A DNA stretch of 64,000 nucleotides from an uncultured Prevotella sp. (GTDB lineage: Bacteria; Bacteroidota; Bacteroidia; Bacteroidales; Bacteroidaceae). The stretch covers positions 124,001-188,000 of the forward strand of contig UQZX01000001.1 in assembly GCA_900545525.1 (NCBI GenBank), written 5' to 3'. A program made the translations under genes and the position numbers. Below, one piece after another: positions 43,081 to 51,082 of this stretch. Within the stretch, counting starts at the first letter, position 1, and each line of letters begins with the position of its first letter. The notes under the pieces are model-generated. The model saw only the letters and a list, made by a program, of their open reading frames with translations. It was not told the DNA's origin and did not search any database.

Positions 43081-43256
43081 AAACAAAGCATTTTTATGCC
43101 TGAAAACGCCGTTTTATGGTATGAAATGCCGCCTTTTAGGCTCCGAAATGCCGCATATTGCATTGCAAAACACGCCACTTTGAGGCATGAAACACGCCAC
43201 TTTACGCTGCAAAACACATAGCTTTACACTCCAGAGGGGCATTTTTATTGCCTGAA
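43081..43256. repeat. 22-bp periodic degenerate array A4 (8 units)
   Basis: Eight 22-base units start at 43081 and every 22 bases after. The best-conserved neighbours read AACACGCCACTTT twice (43169 and 43191) and AATGCCGCCTTTT / AATGCCGCATATT (43125 and 43147). The first and last units share a GCATTTTTAT core. It lies in the 1,016-bp gap between the NYN gene and groES. Confidence 0.72.
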
Positions 43257-43420
43257 GGGGCAGATGCCGTGACTCCCTTTCTCCAGTTTTGCCGAAACGG
43301 CGGAGGTTTTTCCTGTGACACTTTGTATGCCTTTGTGCCGCTGATGGTGTCATGTTGAGCTGCGTATGGCGCATGATGACGATACACTGGAAGCCTTGCA
43401 GCCTGTGCAGGCACATTATA

Positions 43421-43460
43421 TTAAGGCGAGTTCTACGGATTTATCTTTCTTGTTATATCA
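43421..43460. repeat. degraded end of the GTGAGT-type element family
   Basis: TTAAGGCGAGTTCTACGGAT followed by TCTTTCTTGTTATAT matches, with changes, the right end of E2 read in reverse. It is probably an old fragment. Confidence 0.45.
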
Positions 43461-43496
43461 CATTATATTAAATAAATCAAAATAAAATGTATATCC

Positions 43497-43527
43497 TTTG
43501 CCGTCTGACGCAAAATCAATACCTTTG
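43497..43527 (+). promoter_or_regulatory. groES-groL promoter (TTTG, N19, TACCTTTG)
   Basis: TTTG at 43497-43500 and TACCTTTG at 43520-43527 with 19 bases between. The predicted leader to groES is about 335 bases, unusually long. No CIRCE element (HrcA site) is visible. Confidence 0.6.
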
Positions 43528-43671
43528 TATTGGAACATCCGGATATGTCTTATACACAATAATTTGCGTCAGTTCGAGATAAGATTCCCTTTCTCTTGAG
43601 TGTTATAATAAACCTTTTACTTTATGCTTGTCTCGGATTGGCGCAATATTGTCGTCTGCCGTTCCGTCTGC

Positions 43672-43728
43672 CTTGTGCCGTGACTTTGGTGTGCGCAGGC
43701 GTACATGGCGTGGCGCATGCGGCACAAG
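43672..43728 (+). promoter_or_regulatory. structured element in the groES leader
   Basis: CTTGTGCCG (43672-43680) pairs perfectly with CGGCACAAG (43720-43728). Inside, GTGCGC (43691-43696) pairs with GCGCAT (43713-43718). The hairpin lies in the ~335-base leader and could regulate groES-groL, for example by melting with heat. Confidence 0.4.
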
Positions 43729-43871
43729 ACACTGCCCCGTATGACACATTCTGTATCCATGTCTGCCAAACTGTCATGTCTTTTATGTTGGCACGCTTTT
43801 CGCTTCAAGTTATGACGGATGCCGCAGGCATCGTATGATTAAGTGTATTAACATTAAATATTATAAGAATT

Positions 43872-44141
43872 ATGAACATCAAACCATTGGCAGACCGGGT
43901 GCTCGTTCTACCTGCACCGGCAGAAGAGAAAATCGGAGGTATCATCATTCCTGACACGGCAAAGGAGAAGCCGCTGCGCGGAAAGATTGTTGCTGCGGGC
44001 AACGGTACGAAGGACGAGGAGATGATACTGAAGGAAGGCGACGAAGTGCTGTACGGAAAGTATGCGGGAACCGAGCTTGAGTATGAAGGAGAGAAGTATC
44101 TTATAATGCGTCAGAGCGACGTTCTCGCCGTGTTGAAATAA
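43872..44141 (+). CDS. groS: co-chaperonin GroES
   Basis: The 89-residue protein is the seven-fold ring cap of GroEL. It begins MNIKPLADRVLVLPAPAEEK and has the mobile-loop region EEKIGGIIIPDTAKEKP near residue 20, EVLYGKYAGTELEYEGEKY near 60 and the final VLAVLK. It precedes groL by 199 bases. That spacer ends with a TTCTTCATTCTTCAT-type simple repeat (44299-44329) related to the inserted repeat in the MurU-like gene. Confidence 0.96.
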   Translation: MNIKPLADRVLVLPAPAEEKIGGIIIPDTAKEKPLRGKIVAAGNGTKDEEMILKEGDEVLYGKYAGTELEYEGEKYLIMRQSDVLAVLK

Positions 44142-44340
44142 GGAACGGGCTGTGGCGGATGGCGTATCCGGCATTTCAATGACAGATGACATGCAGTGCG
44201 TATCCGGTCCATTCATGATTTCTACGGCAATAAACAACAAAGAAAAATCAAAAAAAATAATACAGGAGAATATGGGTGTTGCAGCGGAGAAATAAATTCT
44301 TCATTCTTCATCTCTTATTCTTCATTAAAATAAAAAAGTT

Positions 44341-45969
44341 ATGGCAAAGGATATAAAATTCGATATGGATGCCCGCGACCTCCTGAAGAAAGGCGTGGAT
44401 CAGTTGGCTAATGCAGTGAAGGTTACACTCGGTCCGAAGGGCCGCAACGTGGTTATAGAAAAGAAATTCGGTGCTCCGCAGATAACAAAGGACGGTGTGA
44501 CGGTGGCAAAGGAAGTGGAACTTGAGGACCACTTTGAGAACACTGGCGCACAACTGGTAAAGAGCGTGGCAAGCAAGACGGGCGACGACGCAGGCGACGG
44601 TACGACAACGGCAACGATACTGACACAGGCAATCGTGCGCGAGGGACTGAAGAACGTAACGGCAGGTGCAAACCCCATGGACCTGAAGCGTGGTATAGAC
44701 AAGGCTGTGAAGACGGTTGTTGACTTCATACAGTCGAGCGCCGAGAAGGTTGACGACAACTATGACAAGATAGAGCAGGTGGCAACGGTGTCTGCAAACA
44801 ACGATAAGGAAATAGGCAAGCTGCTTGCCGATGCCATGCGCAAGGTAAGCAAGGACGGTGTCATAACAATCGAGGAGAGCAAGAGCCGCGATACACACAT
44901 CGGTGTGGTTGAGGGAATGCAGTTCGACCGCGGATATCTGTCTGGATATTTCGTGACAGACTCTGACAAGATGGAGTGTGTAATGGAAAATCCGTACATC
45001 CTCATATACGACAAGAAGATAAGCAGCCTGAAGGACTTCCTCCCCGTACTGCAGCCGGCAGCCGAAAGCGGACGCCCGATGCTCGTCATAGCAGAGGATG
45101 TTGACTCTGAGGCACTGACAACACTCGTGGTTAACCGTCTGCGCGGAGGTCTGAAGATATGTGCAGTGAAGGCTCCCGGCTTCGGCGACCGCCGCAAGGC
45201 AATGCTCGAGGACATCGCTGTGCTGACAGGAGGACTGGTGATAAGTGAGGAAAAGGGACTGAAACTGGAGCAGGCAACGCTCGAGATGCTCGGTACGTGC
45301 GACAAGGTCGTTGTTTCAAAGGACAACACCACTATCGTGAACGGTGCTGGTGAGAAGCAGCTCATCGCAGACCGCGTGGCTCAGATAAAGAACGAAATAG
45401 CAAACACCACAAGCTCTTACGATAAGGAGAAGCTGCAGGAGCGTCTTGCAAAGCTCGCAGGCGGTGTTGCCGTGCTTTATGTAGGTGCCAACAGCGAGGT
45501 TGAGATGAAGGAGAAGAAAGACCGCGTAGACGATGCCCTGTGTGCAACACGCGCAGCCATTGAAGAGGGTGTTGTTGCCGGAGGCGGCACGACATATATC
45601 CGCGCTCTCGACTCTCTGAAAGGTCTGAAGGGCGACAACGCTGACGAGCAGACTGGTATAAACATCGTTGAGCGCGCCATAGAGGAGCCGTTGCGCCAGA
45701 TTGTCATCAACGCCGGTGGCGAGGGAGCTGTTGTAGTACAGAAGGTAAGAGAGGGCGAAGGCGACTTCGGATACAATGCACGCACCGACACTTACGAGGA
45801 TATGCGCAAGGCAGGAGTCATAGATCCGGCAAAGGTGGCACGTGTGGCTCTTGAGAACGCGGCGTCGATAGCCGGCATGTTCCTCACCACAGAGTGCCTC
45901 ATCGTCGACAAACCGGAGGAAAAGCCCGCAATGCCCATGGGTGCTCCGGGAATGGGCGGAATGATGTAA
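44341..45969 (+). CDS. groL: chaperonin GroEL
   Basis: The 542-residue chaperonin forms the double-ring folding chamber with GroES in the cytosol. Typical segments are AKDIKFDMDARDLLKKGVD at the start, TLGPKGRNVVIEKKFG near 30, GDGTTTATIL near 86 (ATP site), the apical-domain region near 190-375 and DDALCATRAAIEEGVVAGGG near 400. The C terminus is the Gly-Met-rich tail MGAPGMGGMM. It is bounded by a strong terminator at 45991. Confidence 0.97.
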   Translation: MAKDIKFDMDARDLLKKGVDQLANAVKVTLGPKGRNVVIEKKFGAPQITKDGVTVAKEVELEDHFENTGAQLVKSVASKTGDDAGDGTTTATILTQAIVREGLKNVTAGANPMDLKRGIDKAVKTVVDFIQSSAEKVDDNYDKIEQVATVSANNDKEIGKLLADAMRKVSKDGVITIEESKSRDTHIGVVEGMQFDRGYLSGYFVTDSDKMECVMENPYILIYDKKISSLKDFLPVLQPAAESGRPMLVIAEDVDSEALTTLVVNRLRGGLKICAVKAPGFGDRRKAMLEDIAVLTGGLVISEEKGLKLEQATLEMLGTCDKVVVSKDNTTIVNGAGEKQLIADRVAQIKNEIANTTSSYDKEKLQERLAKLAGGVAVLYVGANSEVEMKEKKDRVDDALCATRAAIEEGVVAGGGTTYIRALDSLKGLKGDNADEQTGINIVERAIEEPLRQIVINAGGEGAVVVQKVREGEGDFGYNARTDTYEDMRKAGVIDPAKVARVALENAASIAGMFLTTECLIVDKPEEKPAMPMGAPGMGGMM

Positions 45970-45990
45970 TATTGTAAAGTACAGATAACA

Positions 45991-46030
45991 AAAGGAGGAC
46001 ATGCTGACAGGTTTTGTCCTCCTTTATGCT
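45991..46030 (+). terminator. groL terminator
   Basis: AAAGGAGGACA (45991-46001) pairs with TGTCCTCCTTT (46015-46025), followed by ATGCTTTTTTATG. Confidence 0.75.
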
Positions 46031-46069
46031 TTTTTATGACATGAAACGGTGAAAAAACATGCATAATGT

Positions 46070-46100
46070 TTTGTGATTAATCATAAAGTGCATAACTTTG
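46070..46100 (+). promoter_or_regulatory. consensus promoter of an intergenic RNA (TTTG, N19, TAACTTTG)
   Basis: TTTG at 46070-46073 and TAACTTTG at 46093-46100 are separated by exactly 19 bases. No gene start follows for 660 bases. Confidence 0.65.
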
Positions 46101-46106
46101 CAAGTG

Positions 46107-46231
46107 GAAATAATACAATAAAACCTAAATCATTAAATAAGAGATTTTTTGATTTGTTTTAGTAGATTAGTTTTTAAGTAGTTTGTTTTTTTGAAAATCG
46201 GTTGTCGTGATGACATCCGATTTTTATTTTT
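46107..46231 (+). ncRNA. predicted ~125-nt small RNA
   Basis: The transcript predicted from the promoter just upstream is T-rich and lacks an open frame. It ends in a hairpin, AAAATCGG (46194-46201) pairing with CCGATTTT (46217-46224), with an inner GTC/GAC pair, followed by TATTTTTA. Promoter plus terminator without coding sequence is the signature of a small RNA. I recall similar sequence in related genomes but cannot name a family. Confidence 0.55.
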
Positions 46232-46293
46232 ATATGTACAATGTGCGTTTATCACACGGCTCTTGGATGAGGCTCTGACGATAAAGTCGTTAT

Positions 46294-46535
46294 TTGAAGT
46301 TAGTTTGATAAATTAGTATTCATCTTTATATTACAAACCATCCCTGCCGGAGGGTGTGCCTAAATATTCATCCAGCAGCAGTAGGGACATATTCTTGTAT
46401 TTGTCCGCCAGACAGCCATTGGATATCAGGATGTTACAAACGGACATTTACAAGAAAATGTCCCTACTGCTGGATGAGTTGAATATTGGCACCATCTTCA
46501 GGGGTGGTTTGTATAATTCGTCGAATTCACGTTAT
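46294..46535. repeat. palindromic element E3 of the GTGAGT-type family
   Basis: The right end TCGAATTCACGTTAT (46521-46535) matches the family, and the left end is degraded (TTGAAGTTAGTTTGATA at 46294). Long imperfect inverted arms of about 100 bases run inward. They include TTACAAACCATCCC against GGGGTGGTTTGTA, and GTAGGGACATATTCTTGTAT (46381-46400) against its near complement ending at 46467. The GTAGGGACA...CTTGTAT words also occur in E1. Confidence 0.65.
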
Positions 46536-46595
46536 TTATATCTCCCTTCCGCCTGATTAATATGTTGGTTATCCGGTTTTTACAAAAATAACCAC

Positions 46596-46679
46596 TATCT
46601 TTGCATAAGATAAGCTTCGCCTCAGCAATTCCAAGCAAGTTTGATTGCGTTCGGCTTGCATTATCTTTGCATAAGATAA
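46596..46679 (+). repeat. promoter-bearing dispersed repeat, copy b
   Basis: Two TATCTTTGCATAAGATAA ends (46596 and 46662) flank the CTCAGCAATT / TTCGGCTTGCAT core. In this copy a TTTG at 46640-46643 lies 18 bases before the second TATCTTTG (46662-46669), forming a complete promoter aimed at the AmgK-like gene 94 bases downstream. Confidence 0.82.
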
Positions 46680-46762
46680 AGGTAGTCTTTGCATCGTGTG
46701 CCCTGTATCTTGCTGCGGCACACAGTTCTTTTTTTAATACAGTGGAAATCAGTGCTTGAACT

Positions 46763-48301
46763 ATGCAGGAACTTATAGAACTATATAAATCGTGGCGCGG
46801 TGAGGCGCCGTCGGGCATTGAAAAACTGCCCGGAGCAGGCAGTAACAGGGAGTATTACAGGTTCGCAGACTCGTGTGGTAAGACGGTTATAGGCGTCATA
46901 GGAACCAGCCGCGAGGAGAACGCGGCATTTATTTATCTGTCGGAACATTTCGCTTACAGGCAGCTTCCGGTGCCCAAAGTGCTTGCTGTCAGCGATGACA
47001 AGTCGCGCTACATACAGGACGACCTCGGACGGTTGTCGCTTTTCGATGCCATAAGCGGCGGACGCGAGGCAGGCGGACGTTACAACCAGAAGGAAAGGCA
47101 GCTGCTTGTCAAAGCCGTGCGCATGCTGCCGGAGATACAGATACGCGGCGGGCGAGGGCTTGACTGGTCGCAGTGTTACCCGATGCCGGAGTTTAATGTG
47201 GAAAGTGTGCTTTTTGACCTCAACTATTTTAAGTATTGTTTCCTCAAACCCGCAGGACTTGACTTTCATGAGCTGAAGCTTGAGGCAAATTTCCGCCTGT
47301 TTGCCAAGGACCTGACGGCAGAACCGACGGACAGTTTTATGTACCGTGACTTTCAGGCGCGCAACATAATGGTGGATGAAGAAGGCAATCCTTCCTTCAT
47401 AGACTTCCAGGGCGGACGCAAGGGACCTTACTATTACGACGTGGCATCATTCCTGTGGCAGGCATCGGCGTTGTATCCCAACAAGCTCAGGAGAGAACTT
47501 GTATACGAATATTATAATTCATTGAAGAACTATATAGAGGTGCCTTCCGTGCGCCACTTCGTAGAACGCCTGTGCCTTTTCGTGCTTTTCCGCACCATGC
47601 AGGTGCTCGGGGCGTATGGCTTCCGCGGATATTTTGAGAGGAAAAGGCATTTTATAGACAGCATACCGCCGGCAATCCGTAATCTGCGCGAACTGCTTAA
47701 GCTTGACGTCTTCCCTTATCCTTACATGGTGGACATGCTCAAGCGGCTGACATGTCTGCCGCAATTCTCCATGATAGAGGGTGAGGTGGTGAGCCGTTCC
47801 GACGGATACAGGACGGCAGACAACAATATATATAAGGCACATCCCGCCGACGGTCCGGCAACATACTCGAAGTATGACGGCAAGGGACCGCTTGTCGTGA
47901 CGGTCTACAGCTTCTCTTACCGTAAGGGAATACCCGAGGACAAGTCGGGCAACGGGGGCGGATATGTGTTCGACTGCCGCAGCACGCACAATCCCGGCAG
48001 GTATGAGCCGTACAAGAAACTTACCGGGCTTGACGAGCCGGTGATACGTTTTCTTGAGGACGACGGTGAGATACTGACATTCCTCGGGAGTGTATACAAG
48101 CTTGCCGATGCCCATGTGCAGCGGTATATTCAGCGCGGTTTTACGAGTCTGATGTTCTGTTTCGGATGTACGGGAGGTCAGCACCGCAGCGTGTATTCGG
48201 CACAGCATCTGGCTGAATACATTAATGAGAAGTATGGCGTGGAGGTGCATATATGCCATAGGGAGCAGGGTATAGAGACGGTTCTTGGAGCAAGAGTGTG
48301 A
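46763..48301 (+). CDS. amgK: AmgK-like amino-sugar kinase fused to a RapZ C-terminal domain
   Basis: Residues ~1-330 are an aminoglycoside-phosphotransferase-type kinase: the nucleotide loop GAGSNREYYRF (25-35), the catalytic loop YRDFQARNIMV (194-204) and the metal Asp in FIDFQGG (212-218). Residues ~375-512 are a RapZ C-terminal domain: FSYRKGIPEDKSGNGGGYVF (384-403), RSTHNPG and FGCTGGQHRSVYSAQHLA (467-484). AmgK phosphorylates MurNAc and GlcNAc at the anomeric position, and MurU then makes UDP-MurNAc, a peptidoglycan-recycling route that bypasses MurA. The MurU-like gene begins 36 bases downstream. The RapZ domain, a glucosamine-6-phosphate sensor in enteric bacteria, could regulate the kinase; that is an inference. 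Confidence 0.78.
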   Translation: MQELIELYKSWRGEAPSGIEKLPGAGSNREYYRFADSCGKTVIGVIGTSREENAAFIYLSEHFAYRQLPVPKVLAVSDDKSRYIQDDLGRLSLFDAISGGREAGGRYNQKERQLLVKAVRMLPEIQIRGGRGLDWSQCYPMPEFNVESVLFDLNYFKYCFLKPAGLDFHELKLEANFRLFAKDLTAEPTDSFMYRDFQARNIMVDEEGNPSFIDFQGGRKGPYYYDVASFLWQASALYPNKLRRELVYEYYNSLKNYIEVPSVRHFVERLCLFVLFRTMQVLGAYGFRGYFERKRHFIDSIPPAIRNLRELLKLDVFPYPYMVDMLKRLTCLPQFSMIEGEVVSRSDGYRTADNNIYKAHPADGPATYSKYDGKGPLVVTVYSFSYRKGIPEDKSGNGGGYVFDCRSTHNPGRYEPYKKLTGLDEPVIRFLEDDGEILTFLGSVYKLADAHVQRYIQRGFTSLMFCFGCTGGQHRSVYSAQHLAEYINEKYGVEVHICHREQGIETVLGARV

Positions 48302-48337
48302 GCAGATGAATGATTTTGGACAAATAAAGATAAGAAT

Positions 48338-49210
48338 ATGCAGGCAATGATATTCGCCGCAGGGCTTGGTACACGTCTTAAACCGCTGACCGACAGTATG
48401 CCCAAGGCGCTGGTGAGAGTAGGGGGCAAGCCTCTGATAGAGCATGTTATAATGAAGCTGAAGGACGCCGGCGTTGGGCGTATTGTCGTGAATGTGCATC
48501 ACTTTGCCGGACAGATAAAGTCTTTTCTTGCAGCTAATGACAATTTTGGCGTTGACATACGTGTCAGCGACGAGTCGGAAATGTTGCTTGAGACGGGTGG
48601 CGGCATAAAGAAAGCCGCTCCGTTGTTTTCTCCGGATGAGCCTGTATTAATCCATAATGTTGACATACTGAGCAATGTAGACATCAGAAAGTTCTACGAC
48701 AGCAGCACCGGAAACGATGCGACGCTGCTTGTAAGCGACCGTAAAACGCGCCGCTACCTGCTTTTTGATGACGGCATGACGTTGAGGGGATGGACAAATG
48801 TGGAAACGGGAGAGGTGAAAATGAAGAATGAAGAATGTAGAATGAAGAATGATAATTACAATAATGAAGCCATGCCGTGCGGATGTGTAAATGATAATTC
48901 TTCATTAAATAATAATGATAATAGCAATGAAGCCTTGTCAGGTGTATGTGCAAATGATAATTCTTCATTCTTCATTCTTCATTCTTCATTTAAAAAGTTC
49001 GCTTTCTCAGGTATTCATATATTCTCTCCCCGTCTGTTCCCTTTGCTTGAGAACTATCCCGACAAGTTCGGCATAATGGACTTTTATCTTGGCGCGGACA
49101 GCGGTGCAAACATAAAGGGATATCTGAAGAACGACCTCAGACTGATGGACGTGGGAAAGCTCGACACTCTGAAAGATGCGGAGGAGTTTCTGAAAGAATG
49201 CGACATGTGA
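48338..49210 (+). CDS. murU: MurU-like nucleotidyltransferase with an in-frame repeat insertion
   Basis: The 290-residue protein has the sugar-1-phosphate nucleotidyltransferase signature MIFAAGLGTRLKPLT then MPKALVRVGGKPLIEH, the sugar-binding LLETGGGIKKAAPLF near 83 and the metal site HNVDIL near 106, then FSGIHIFSP near 223. With the upstream AmgK-like kinase this fits MurU, which makes UDP-MurNAc from MurNAc-1-phosphate and UTP. Residues 161-218 are not part of the fold: they are encoded by a palindromic AAGAATG/CATTCTT repeat with an internal 63-base tandem duplication, inserted without breaking the frame. Activity should be tested, although the catalytic residues all lie outside the insert. 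Confidence 0.78.
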   Translation: MQAMIFAAGLGTRLKPLTDSMPKALVRVGGKPLIEHVIMKLKDAGVGRIVVNVHHFAGQIKSFLAANDNFGVDIRVSDESEMLLETGGGIKKAAPLFSPDEPVLIHNVDILSNVDIRKFYDSSTGNDATLLVSDRKTRRYLLFDDGMTLRGWTNVETGEVKMKNEECRMKNDNYNNEAMPCGCVNDNSSLNNNDNSNEALSGVCANDNSSFFILHSSFKKFAFSGIHIFSPRLFPLLENYPDKFGIMDFYLGADSGANIKGYLKNDLRLMDVGKLDTLKDAEEFLKECDM

Positions 49211-49223
49211 TGATTTTGATGTT

Positions 49224-51077
49224 ATGTGCAGTTTGTCTTTTGAAGAGATATTGAACAGGATTGATGTCTGGGATGACTGGCGGGCGAATTACAAGAGAAT
49301 GGTGCCGCTGTTCATAAAAGAAGCCCTGACGAAGACAGACTGGAAAGACTGGGACCGGGATGTCTTTAAAATGTTCTTTGAACAACGGGGCGGTCATTGT
49401 ATCGCCTCGTTACAGCAGGGATATTTTACGAAAGATGAAATGTCCGGAATAAAGAGCCATTGGGCAGAACTGGCACCGATGCTCAAAATAATCGCAGAGA
49501 ATCAGGACGAACCGCAATGGGATGTATACTTCAAGATAAAAGACTTTATCAGGAAGTTTACAAAGCAGGACAGGCGAAGTGCTACAAACAGGCTTGTCGC
49601 ATCGTTGCAGCCGGAACTGCTGTGTACGGTGGTGCAGGAAGGGCATTTGTGGGACTTGTATCATAATATGCAGGAATTCGGATGCCGGCTTCCTGAATAT
49701 GAAGGCGGCAACTGGTTTAAAAACAGTCATGCCATATTGCAGTTTTTTAAGAAGCACGTGCCTCATACGGATAGTTATGATATCATAACACTGCCGTGGC
49801 AGGTAAAAGTATACTTTAATGAAAATAAGAATTTGATGCAGCAAAAGCAGGAGACCATGGATAGCTATATAAGGCTGTTGAGAGAGAACCGTAACGTGAT
49901 TTTCAACGGGGCGCCCGGAACGGGCAAGACCTATCTTGCAAGACAGCTCGCGGCACGTATGATATACGGCAGTGATGTGCCTGACAATTTTGAAGACGAT
50001 GATTGCTTTAAGCAGCATTGTGCGTTTGTGCAGTTTCATCCTTCATACGACTATACCGACTTTGTGGAGGGTCTGCGCCCCACGGCACCGGATAAGAACG
50101 GCAATATCGGATTTGAGAGAAAGGACGGCGTGTTTAAGAAATTCTGTGCCGGTGCCATATATCGTACGTGCGCAGGCGGCACGACATTCGGCGTGCTGTA
50201 TGAAAGTATTGTGAATGACATCAAATCGGGCAAGATAACAGAATATTACAACAACGGCAAGAGCTATCCGCTGAGAGTCAACGACAAGGGACGGATAGAA
50301 TACAGGGATACGGACAGAAGCCCGAGGGCATTGAAGGAAGACAATATAAGACTGATGTTTGAGAAGTTCGTGGCAGAAAACAAATATGATTTGTCTTCGC
50401 TTGGCAGGCATGATTATTGGGAAATGATATCCAGCCTTACGGAAGGACGGACAAGTACGGTTGATTATGTGGAGTATGGCTGGATATTGCAGAACTTGTT
50501 GGACAGGGCGAAACGCCGTATGGGCATGCCGGACACGAAGCCTGAGGTGTTTGTCTTTATCATAGACGAGATAAACCGCGGCGAGATATCAAAGATATTC
50601 GGTGAGCTGTTCTTTTCCATAGACCCTGGCTACAGGGGAAGGAGAGGAAAGGTATGTACGCAGTATCAGAACATGATTGCGGATGACGGCGACCCGTTCA
50701 AGGACGGGTTCTATGTTCCGGAGAATGTATATATAATAGGTACGATGAACGACATCGACCGCAGTGTGGAGAGCATGGACTTTGCCATGCGCCGCCGCTT
50801 TGCCTTTCATGAGATAACGGCAGAGGAGAGTGCCGCAAACATGAATCTTGATGATAATGCGAAAATGTGCATGATGAGGCTTAATGAAGCCATATCCGCA
50901 ACAGACGGCCTGGACTCGTCATATCATGTCGGAGCATCTTATTTTGTCAACGTGAAAGATTACGGCGCGTTGTGGAAACTGAAGCTGAAGGGCTTGTTAA
51001 AGGAATATCTGCGCGGTATGGCTGATGCGGAAGAATGTCTGAGGAAGCTGGAACATGCCTATTATGGTAACATATAA
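49224..51077 (+). CDS. mcrB: McrB, AAA+ GTPase subunit of McrBC-type type IV restriction
   Basis: The 617-residue protein has an N-terminal region of ~210 residues not resembling the Escherichia coli McrB DNA-binding domain, then the McrB-type AAA+ module: Walker A GAPGTGKTYLARQLA (229-243), Walker B VFIIDEINRGEISKIFGELF near 447, and the GTMNDIDRSVESMDFAMRRRF sensor region near 511. The MNxxDR element is the McrB GTPase signature. It forms hexamers that drive McrC to cut modified DNA of phages. It starts 13 bases after the MurU-like gene and is followed by mcrC at 5 bases. The new N terminus probably sets which modified base is recognised. Confidence 0.9.
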   Translation: MCSLSFEEILNRIDVWDDWRANYKRMVPLFIKEALTKTDWKDWDRDVFKMFFEQRGGHCIASLQQGYFTKDEMSGIKSHWAELAPMLKIIAENQDEPQWDVYFKIKDFIRKFTKQDRRSATNRLVASLQPELLCTVVQEGHLWDLYHNMQEFGCRLPEYEGGNWFKNSHAILQFFKKHVPHTDSYDIITLPWQVKVYFNENKNLMQQKQETMDSYIRLLRENRNVIFNGAPGTGKTYLARQLAARMIYGSDVPDNFEDDDCFKQHCAFVQFHPSYDYTDFVEGLRPTAPDKNGNIGFERKDGVFKKFCAGAIYRTCAGGTTFGVLYESIVNDIKSGKITEYYNNGKSYPLRVNDKGRIEYRDTDRSPRALKEDNIRLMFEKFVAENKYDLSSLGRHDYWEMISSLTEGRTSTVDYVEYGWILQNLLDRAKRRMGMPDTKPEVFVFIIDEINRGEISKIFGELFFSIDPGYRGRRGKVCTQYQNMIADDGDPFKDGFYVPENVYIIGTMNDIDRSVESMDFAMRRRFAFHEITAEESAANMNLDDNAKMCMMRLNEAISATDGLDSSYHVGASYFVNVKDYGALWKLKLKGLLKEYLRGMADAEECLRKLEHAYYGNI

Positions 51078-51082
51078 GGAGC

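Noticed and set aside
43081..43256. CRISPR array
   Set aside because: The units are 22 bases without constant repeats and unique spacers, and there are no cas genes in the window.
43596..43838. 80-codon frame in the groES leader
   Set aside because: The strong hairpin in the same bases and lack of any family feature make a structured leader more likely than a gene.
43528..43871. CIRCE/HrcA operator for groES-groL
   Set aside because: The TTAGCACTC-N9-GAGTGCTAA pattern was not found.
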